From NCBI RefSeq assembly GCF_011764565.1, contig NZ_AP022871.1, positions 4,526,320 to 4,590,319 on the forward strand: a DNA stretch of 64,000 nucleotides. Reading direction: 5' to 3'. The DNA comes from Phytohabitans suffuscus. GTDB taxonomy: Bacteria > Actinomycetota > Actinomycetes > Mycobacteriales > Micromonosporaceae. Positions 58,874 through 64,000 of this stretch are shown one piece after another (within the stretch, counting starts at the first letter, position 1; each line of letters opens with the position of its first letter). The translations under genes and the position numbers were made by a program. Below the pieces are notes generated by a model. It was not told the DNA's origin. It did no database searches and saw only the letters and a program-made list of their open reading frames with translations.

Positions 58874-60724
58874 TCACGTGAATTTCCAGGTCCAGGCATC
58901 GGCGATCCGGGTGCTCGGGCCGAAGAGCGCCTCCAGCGTGGCCACCAGGTCTTCGCGGTGCGGCTGGTCCGCCGCCACGGCCACGCAGGAGGCGCCCCAG
59001 AACCCGATGTCCTCGCGTGCCGCCCGCCGCTGCCGCTCGCCGATCTCGGGGCGCCCGCCCTGCTTGGCGACCAGCGCCAGCAGCTGCGAGGTGGGCCGCT
59101 TGTAGGTGCCCATCGACGCCCGGCCGTCCTTGCCGTACGGCCCGATGAAGAAACCCTCGGGCAGGCCGAACTCCGCGTTGGCCGCCGCCGCCCACCGCAT
59201 GGCCCACGGCTCCGGCGGCGTCGGCAGGGGTACCGGCACGAGCACGCCGCCCGGCCGCACGCACTCCCGCCAGTGCCCGCCGGCGATGAACTCGGGCAGC
59301 GGCGGGCGCCCCTCCGTCGGCAGCGGCTTGGGGAAGACGGCGAGCAGCGACACCGCGACCGCGGCCGGCACCAGCAGCCGCACCGGCCGGGAGCCGTGCG
59401 CCCGCGCCTTGTCGAACGCGACCACCAGCAGCGTCGCGATCAGCGGCAGCAGCGTCAGCGCGAAGCGCATCGGGAGCGCGCCCTCGACCACCGGCAGCCC
59501 GACCAGCGCCAGGTACGGCCCGGGGACGTCGGTCCGCACCCCGTCGACCACCAGCTTGGGGCCGAGCGCCAGCCAGGCCATCACCACGCTCGCGCCGGTG
59601 ATCGCGCGGACCAGCGGCTCGCGGACCAGCCAGATCACGCAGCCCGCGACCACGAGCGCCAGCGGCCAGCCGAGGAACGTGTTGTACTCCGCGGACCCGG
59701 TGGAGAGCCGGGCCGACTCGGACGAGCCGAATACGGACAGCGGCGAGATGGCGATGAAGCTGAGCAGGTCGGCGGAGAAGAAGTAGGCGCTGAAGACGCC
59801 GTTGGGCACACTCCGGGGTCCCTCGAACTGGAACCACAGCGGGTACGTCAGCGCGGCGCCGGCCACACAGACCGCGATCATCATGCCGGCCACGAACTTG
59901 GGCAGCACCCGGCGGGCGAAGTCGAGCCGCGCCAGCCCGTACCCCAAGACGACCAGCACCATCGTCACGGCCGTGAGGAAGAGGACCTCCTCGCCGATGA
60001 ACACCTGGACCGTCACGACGGCCGCCAGCCAGAGCGCGGACGTGAGCACCCGCCGGCGGTCGACCCCCTCGGGCCGGGCGGCGGGGTCGGCGGCCCGGGC
60101 CAGCCGGACCACGAGCCACACCATCACCGGCACCAGCCACTGGGCGGTCATGTGCAGGTGGCTGTTGTTCTGCGAGATGATGCCCGGCCCGAAGCCGCAC
60201 AGCCCGGCCCCGAGCGCCGAGGCCAGCCGGCTGCCGCGCAGGACGCGGGAGAAGAAGAAGTACCAGGCGACCGCGGTGCCGGCGAGGTTGAGACCGGCGA
60301 TGAGCGCGAACGTCACCGGTACGCCGAACGCCAGCGTGACCGGCGTGAGGACCGTGCCGAGCGCGATCACGGTGGTGTTGTTGAGCAGGTTGACCCCGTC
60401 CGGCGCGTTGAGGCGGTCGGTCAGCAGCCCCCAGTCGCCGAACGCGAACTTCGTGTCGGCGGCCAGGAACCACTCGTAGAGGGTCTGGTCTTCGGGGTTG
60501 AGCGCGAGCACCCGCCCGTTGGGGTTGGGCCAGAGCCCGTGCGTGACCCACCCGGCGAGCGCCACGAACGCGAGGCACACCGCCACGTCGCGCCCGTGTG
60601 ACCTGGCCAGCGCGGCCACCCTGGTCCACAGCGAACCGATCGCGTCGGCGGTGCGGGCGGTGGCGGGAATGCTGGAAGCTGCCTGGCCGTCGGCGGACTG
60701 CGCGGCGCGGGCTGTGCTGGTCAC
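58874..60724 (-). CDS. large polytopic membrane protein, glycosyltransferase-C-like
   Basis: 616 residues from GTG 60724. The open frame continues to 60913, but that extension is the antisense of the tRNA gene and cannot be coding. About eleven to thirteen membrane helices; the first external loop has GLWPNPNGRVLALNPEDQTLYEWFL, with acidic residues as in GT-C-type mannosyl- or arabinosyltransferase-like proteins, and the C-terminal third is a soluble external domain (FIAGGHWRECVRPGGVLVP...). Related actinomycete proteins are annotated as hypothetical membrane proteins or glycosyltransferases. Lipid-linked sugar use is therefore only a possibility. Confidence 0.75.
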   Translation of the reverse strand: MTSTARAAQSADGQAASSIPATARTADAIGSLWTRVAALARSHGRDVAVCLAFVALAGWVTHGLWPNPNGRVLALNPEDQTLYEWFLAADTKFAFGDWGLLTDRLNAPDGVNLLNNTTVIALGTVLTPVTLAFGVPVTFALIAGLNLAGTAVAWYFFFSRVLRGSRLASALGAGLCGFGPGIISQNNSHLHMTAQWLVPVMVWLVVRLARAADPAARPEGVDRRRVLTSALWLAAVVTVQVFIGEEVLFLTAVTMVLVVLGYGLARLDFARRVLPKFVAGMMIAVCVAGAALTYPLWFQFEGPRSVPNGVFSAYFFSADLLSFIAISPLSVFGSSESARLSTGSAEYNTFLGWPLALVVAGCVIWLVREPLVRAITGASVVMAWLALGPKLVVDGVRTDVPGPYLALVGLPVVEGALPMRFALTLLPLIATLLVVAFDKARAHGSRPVRLLVPAAVAVSLLAVFPKPLPTEGRPPLPEFIAGGHWRECVRPGGVLVPVPLPTPPEPWAMRWAAAANAEFGLPEGFFIGPYGKDGRASMGTYKRPTSQLLALVAKQGGRPEIGERQRRAAREDIGFWGASCVAVAADQPHREDLVATLEALFGPSTRIADAWTWKFT

Positions 60725-60820
60725 GGCCTCGACCCTAGTGCCCGTAGAAACGTCCAGGTGCGACCCGGTGGGCGCGGACCCGCTACCGTGGCATTCTGCG
60801 CGACATTTCTCCCTACGCCA

Positions 60821-60901
60821 GCCCGGGTGGTGGAACGGCAGACACGGCCGCCTTAAAAGCGGCTGCCGCGAGGCATGCGGGTTCGAGTCCCGCCCCGGGC
60901 A
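60821..60901 (+). tRNA. bldA: tRNA-Leu(TAA), the bldA tRNA
   Basis: Acceptor arms GCCCGGG (60821-60827) and CCCGGGC (60894-60900) plus discriminator A pair perfectly. Anticodon stem GCCGC/GCGGC encloses loop CTTAAAA with anticodon TAA at 60854-60856. The long variable arm TGCC-GCGA-GGCA marks a type II tRNA, and the T-arm is GCGGG-TTCGAGT-CCCGC. CCA is not encoded. In Streptomyces this tRNA reads the rare UUA codon and gates development and secondary metabolism. TTA codons occur in this window at 3658-3660, 6479-6481, 45619-45621 and 53215-53217. Confidence 0.95.
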
Positions 60902-60913
60902 CGACCGTCGCAC

Positions 60914-62065
60914 TCACGACGCGGGCTCGACCAGGCGCGCTCGTAGCCAGGGGTACGGGTCGGTGAGCGCCGGCCGGCGGTTGCGGCACTCCTCGCGCAG
61001 CTCGCGGAGAGGGTCGCCGGCCAGGTAGTAGCGCCCGCGGGTCTCGCCCCGGGGATGCAGCAGGCCCAGGTCCGACAGGCGGCCGAGGTCGCGGGTCGCG
61101 GTGTGTTTCTCGATCTCCGCCAGCTTCATGTAGCTGGAGCGGCGGATCCGGTAGCCGAGGACCGCCTCGTAGAGGATTCCGCTCACCCGGTCGGGGAGTT
61201 GGTTGGCGGCGACGACCGTGTCGAGCTCCGCCCAGATTTCGGACGCCTCGACGACCCGCCGCGCGGTCGTCTGCGCCTGCATGTGGTGGGCGCGGAGGTT
61301 GAAGGCGGCCCAGATGTGCGCGTCGGCGCGTGGACGCCAGGAGCCCTGCCCCGTCATCGCCAGCACCTGGTAGTAGTCGTCCGTATTGTGGCCCAGCCAC
61401 TCCTCGACGCTCGAGAACGCCGGCTCCAGGATTGTCTGGCGGGAGATCGTGAGGGTCTGGAGGGCGCGGGCCATGCGGCCGTTTCCATCCCGAAATGGGT
61501 GGATCATGACCAGGTTGAGGTGCGCCATCGCGCCGCGGATGAGCGGATCGACGTCCATGTCCGACTGGAGGCTCGTGGCCAGTTCCTCCATGAGAGCGGG
61601 CACCCGACCCGACTCCGGACCCTCGTACACCACGAGGTCGCGCTTCTCGTCATGAACGTAGATCGGCCCCGTGCGGTACTGGCCCGGGCTCTTGCTCAGG
61701 TCATGCGCCAGCATCATGTAGTGCATGCTGCGGATCGACGTCGTGTCGATCGCGAAGTGCGGGTCGCCGGCCATCTGCAGCACGTAGCCGAGTGCCTGCC
61801 GGTATCCACGGATCTCCGCCCATGTGCGCTGGTCCGCGCTCAGCGGTTGCTCGTCGTCGAGCGCAGCCGCAGCGTCGTCCTCCTCGACCAGGTAGCCCTC
61901 GATGCTGTTGGATCCGCGGATCGCGCGGGCGAGCATCGTCCGCCGAAGTCCGCCCTGCCAGCGGCGGGGTGCGCGGAGGATGCCGGCGAGCCGCCGCCGC
62001 ATCTCGTGGATCTCGGCCAGCACGGACCGGTCTTCGGCCGTGAGAGGTGGGCTAGTGTAGATCAT
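60914..62065 (-). CDS. Fic-domain protein with inhibitory motif
   Basis: 383 residues from ATG 62065. Inhibitory SNSIEG at 52-57 fits (S/T)xxxE(G/N); the catalytic loop HPFRDGNGR is at 189-197. The N-terminal part (SVLAEIHEMRRRLAGILRAP) is the Fic_N-like domain, and the C-terminal about 90 residues (RSSYMKLAEIEKHTATRDLG) look like a winged helix. It is convergent with the tRNA gene, ending 13 nt from it. A perfect 10-bp palindrome lies 9 nt upstream of the start. Only distantly similar to the Fic protein at 28864-30078, so not a recent duplicate. Confidence 0.9.
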   Translation of the reverse strand: MIYTSPPLTAEDRSVLAEIHEMRRRLAGILRAPRRWQGGLRRTMLARAIRGSNSIEGYLVEEDDAAAALDDEQPLSADQRTWAEIRGYRQALGYVLQMAGDPHFAIDTTSIRSMHYMMLAHDLSKSPGQYRTGPIYVHDEKRDLVVYEGPESGRVPALMEELATSLQSDMDVDPLIRGAMAHLNLVMIHPFRDGNGRMARALQTLTISRQTILEPAFSSVEEWLGHNTDDYYQVLAMTGQGSWRPRADAHIWAAFNLRAHHMQAQTTARRVVEASEIWAELDTVVAANQLPDRVSGILYEAVLGYRIRRSSYMKLAEIEKHTATRDLGRLSDLGLLHPRGETRGRYYLAGDPLRELREECRNRRPALTDPYPWLRARLVEPAS

Positions 62066-62073
62066 GGCACGCG

Positions 62074-62096
62074 GATGTCGCTATCATAGCGACATC
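62074..62096. promoter_or_regulatory. palindromic operator candidate of second fic gene
   Basis: GATGTCGCTA-TCA-TAGCGACATC is a perfect 10-bp inverted repeat. On the minus strand it contains TATGAT, a good -10 box, 26 nt before the start codon. A further half-site CATAGCCACATC lies at 62114-62125. Autorepression through the winged helix is inferred. Confidence 0.55.
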
Positions 62097-62230
62097 GTAC
62101 CGCGCCTTGTTGTTTACATAGCCACATCACGACAGTTGATCGCTACGAGGGATCTCACTGTTTGTCGCGATTGGCGTTTACCCTTGGTGGGGCACGGAGT
62201 TGTGCACAAACCCTGTCAGGGAGGCTTGAC

Positions 62231-63043
62231 GTGAAGACTTCCAACCCGGTGCTGTCGCGGCTCGGCCAGGCGGCCGAGCGCGAGCGGGCTGCCGGGTACG
62301 CGCCGGTCGGCCAGTATGGGCAGCCCGGATACGGCGGACCGTACCCGACGACCGATTACCCGGCCGCACCCCCCACTGTGCGGCCGATGTCCGTCGACGA
62401 CGTTGTCGTCAAGACGGTCACTCTGCTCGGCATCCTCGGCATCTCGGCTGCCGGCGCGTGGGCACTGGTGCCCGACTCGCTGACCAGCCTGGCCTGGATC
62501 GGCGGGGCAGTGGTCGGTCTCGTCCTGGGCCTGATCATCTCCTTCTCCCGGATGGCCAACCCGGTGCTGGTGGTGGCCTACGCCATCGCCGAGGGCGTCT
62601 TCGTCGGCATGGTGAGCAAGGCGTACGAGTCGTTCTACGACGGCATCGTGCTCCAGGCGGTCACCGCGACGTTCGGCGTCTTCTTCCTCATGGCGATCCT
62701 CTACAAGATCCGCGCGATCCGGGCGACACCCCGGTTCATCCGCGGCGTCGTGGCGGCCATGGCCGGCCTCTTCGCCGTGATGCTGATCAACCTGGTGCTC
62801 GCGCTGTTCGACATCAACACCGGCCTGCGCGACGGCAGCCCGCTGGCGATCGGCTTCAGCCTCCTCTGCATCGTGGTTGCCTCGCTCAGCTTCGTCCTCA
62901 GCTTCCACGAGGTCGAAGAGGGCGTGCGCATGGGCCTGCCGCAGCGCTACTCGTGGGTGGCCGCCTTCGGCATCCTGGTCAGCCTGGTCTGGCTCTACCT
63001 GGAGATGCTGCGCCTCATCAGCTACTTCCAGGGCGACGACTGA
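62231..63043 (+). CDS. Bax inhibitor-1/YccA-like membrane protein
   Basis: 270 residues from GTG 62231. A Tyr/Gly/Pro-rich cytoplasmic N-terminus (about 55 residues, GQYGQPGYGGPYPTTDYP) precedes seven membrane helices; the last helices include SFHEVEEGVRMGLPQRYSWV with the conserved acidic pair and WLYLEMLRLISYF. This is the actinobacterial long form of the BI-1/YccA family, which conducts Ca2+/H+ or modulates membrane proteases in studied members. Monocistronic; a strong terminator follows at 63067. Confidence 0.88.
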   Translation: MKTSNPVLSRLGQAAERERAAGYAPVGQYGQPGYGGPYPTTDYPAAPPTVRPMSVDDVVVKTVTLLGILGISAAGAWALVPDSLTSLAWIGGAVVGLVLGLIISFSRMANPVLVVAYAIAEGVFVGMVSKAYESFYDGIVLQAVTATFGVFFLMAILYKIRAIRATPRFIRGVVAAMAGLFAVMLINLVLALFDINTGLRDGSPLAIGFSLLCIVVASLSFVLSFHEVEEGVRMGLPQRYSWVAAFGILVSLVWLYLEMLRLISYFQGDD

Positions 63044-63066
63044 CGGTTGACGGTTTGGCAGTATGC

Positions 63067-63097
63067 GAGGGCGTCCCCGGCTGCCGGGGACGCCCTC
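63067..63097 (+). terminator. strong hairpin terminator after BI-1-like gene
   Basis: Perfect 14-bp stem GAGGGCGTCCCCGG (63067-63080) and CCGGGGACGCCCTC (63084-63097) with a CTG loop, 24 nt after the stop codon. Confidence 0.8.
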
Positions 63098-63122
63098 GGC
63101 GTTCGTGTGGGGAGTGGTGGGC

Positions 63123-63434
63123 GTGGACCTGCGGCGTGCGGTGGAGCTCTTCGTCAGCCAGACCGGGCACTGGACGGCCGCCCGCTGGGCGCAGCCGGCC
63201 GGGACGCCGGGCACCCGCGGCGACCTGACCCACGGGCTGGTGCAGCGGATCGCCGACCGGGCCGCCGACGCCGAGGGCGAGCCGCGCCGGCCGGTGCCGA
63301 GGCTGGTCGCCGACACCGCGCTGACCGACCAGCTGCGCGTGGTGACCGCCGACCTGCTCGCCGCCGCCCCGCCCGACGCGGTCACCACCGAGGCCGCCGC
63401 CGACGTCGAAGCCGTCCGAGCCGCGCTCAGCTAG
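63123..63434 (+). CDS. small hypothetical protein
   Basis: 103 residues from GTG 63123 with GGGGAG 8 nt upstream (the frame is open further up but crosses the terminator hairpin). It reads VDLRRAVELFVSQTGHWTAARW and ends VEAVRAALS: a helical, basic-then-acidic protein without membrane segments or cysteines. Short proteins of this pattern occur in many Micromonosporaceae, with no known role. Last gene before the repeat-rich end of the window. Confidence 0.7.
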   Translation: MDLRRAVELFVSQTGHWTAARWAQPAGTPGTRGDLTHGLVQRIADRAADAEGEPRRPVPRLVADTALTDQLRVVTADLLAAAPPDAVTTEAAADVEAVRAALS

Positions 63435-63476
63435 CGAGGGTGGTCCAGCCGCCACTGAGGAACCCAAGAAAGAATC

Positions 63477-63540
63477 GAGCTACCGCGACGTCCGCGGTGG
63501 TCCGGACCGTTGCTCCCGCGGCCCTACCCTCCGCGGTCCA
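63477..63540 (+). repeat. repeat R1, full copy
   Basis: GAGCTACCGCGACGTCCGCG to CCTACCCTCCGCGGTCCA, near-identical over about 64 bp to 47389-47452, 16 kb away. Confidence 0.88.
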
Positions 63541-63803
63541 CCATCCCAGCCCAACCCCACCGCGTGCGGCCACACCCGATCAGTCAGAGCTTGACCAGCG
63601 GTCCCTGCGGGCCAGCTCCCAACTGCGATCCCACGACCGGCGGCGCCTCCCGCGCCCAGGCCGCGAGCGGGAACTGTCCGCGACGGCGCCGACCACCAGC
63701 GCGATCGGCCCCTGAGGTCCACGGTCCTCCGGCGACGAGGACAAACCGGATGAATTCGGCGCCGCCGCGTCCCGGCTCCTCGCCCGCACCGGCCGCGGCC
63801 ACA

Positions 63804-63936
63804 GATCGTGGTATGAAACTGCCCCCAGAGGACTCTCCTGGCGAGTTCGAGGATTGCTGTGTCCTGCGGAAACGTGGCCGGGAGAATCGCTGATGGCGCG
63901 TCTCCGGCCGCCGGATCGCCGCCGTGTCTCTCCAGA
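63804..63936 (+). repeat. half 48-bp hairpin fused to repeat R3, copy b
   Basis: 63804-63831 equals the first 28 nt of the hairpin family (GATCGTGGTATGAAACTG, then CCCCCAGAGG), after which sequence switches to R3: GAGGACTCTCCTGGCGAG, GAGGATTGCTGTGTCCTGCG, CGCCGTGTCTCTCCAG. The junction falls in the hairpin loop. Confidence 0.85.
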
Positions 63937-64000
63937 GGTCCTCAGACTCAACTTGTCTTTTGACCCGTGGCGCACGCCCATGGGATCTGAAGCTTCACCG

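Larger units (their letters stand above)
63435..64000. other. non-coding mosaic repeats at window end
   Basis: No credible gene. Contains R1 (63477-63540), a truncated 48-bp hairpin (63804-63831) fused to R3 (63828-63936), all homologous to parts of 47323-49497. GC-rich spacer between them shows no other feature I recognise; the region continues beyond the window. Confidence 0.75.

Noticed and set aside
60725..60913. N-terminal extension of the minus-strand membrane protein frame to 60913
   Set aside because: The extension is the exact antisense of the tRNA-Leu gene, a well-known false translation; GTG 60724 is a sensible start.

Overview
The window is very GC-rich DNA with many GTG starts, dense ATGA/GTGA gene overlaps, a type II tRNA-Leu with anticodon TAA (the bldA tRNA of filamentous actinomycetes) and a core order mfd - SurA-like - mazG ... 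eno - divIC - DUF501 - ppx. This points to an actinomycete, most probably of the Micromonosporaceae. The family is an inference from gene content; the genus cannot be fixed from the sequence alone.

Layout. 1-1228: end of a surface-polysaccharide region (P-loop sulfotransferase, WecG/TagA/CpsF glycosyltransferase). 1273-6595: a visibly lower-GC island with a small membrane protein and a minus-strand operon of a radical SAM protein, a NACHT/STAND NTPase and a HAD-like protein; the first two carry TTA codons. 6814-18594: an exopolysaccharide block (GH26-like lipoprotein, flippase, sulfotransferase, APH-fold protein, O-antigen-ligase-like polymerase, Wzz-like protein, secreted GH26-like enzyme, APS kinase with a degenerate ATP-sulfurylase domain, DM13 protein). 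The APS kinase can complete PAPS synthesis and the two sulfotransferases could use it, so the likely product is a sulfated exopolysaccharide. 18809-22208: four-gene ABC exporter. 22425-25784: Tat-exported GH127 enzyme. 25837-43891: housekeeping and mixed genes (ppc, Fic protein, mfd, SurA-like lipoprotein, mazG, EamA transporter, MocR regulator, DUF885 peptidase, ECF sigma factor with partner, lipoprotein, eno). 43985-50421: divIC, DUF501 and an acetyltransferase, then an IS1634-type element and about 2.2 kb of mosaic non-coding repeats, then ppx. 50481-58849: small proteins, dienelactone hydrolase, uracil-DNA glycosylase, the DUF4129-MoxR-DUF58 operon and a type II NADH dehydrogenase. 58874-63434: large membrane protein, bldA tRNA, second Fic protein, Bax-inhibitor-like protein, small hypothetical. 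63435-64000: more of the same mosaic repeats.

Two features cut across the whole window. First, eleven genes are split between reading frames at thirteen sites. Every site lies in or beside a short G/C homopolymer, and inserting exactly one base per site restores a full-length family member. This looks like homopolymer under-calling in a long-read assembly rather than gene decay; I annotate each such gene end to end and give the break point. Second, several dispersed repeat families, including a 48-bp hairpin with a compensatory base-pair change, fill the intergenic space around 47-49 kb and 63.5-64 kb, and tandem or inverted repeats sit at 35.8-36.0 and 41.6-41.8 kb.
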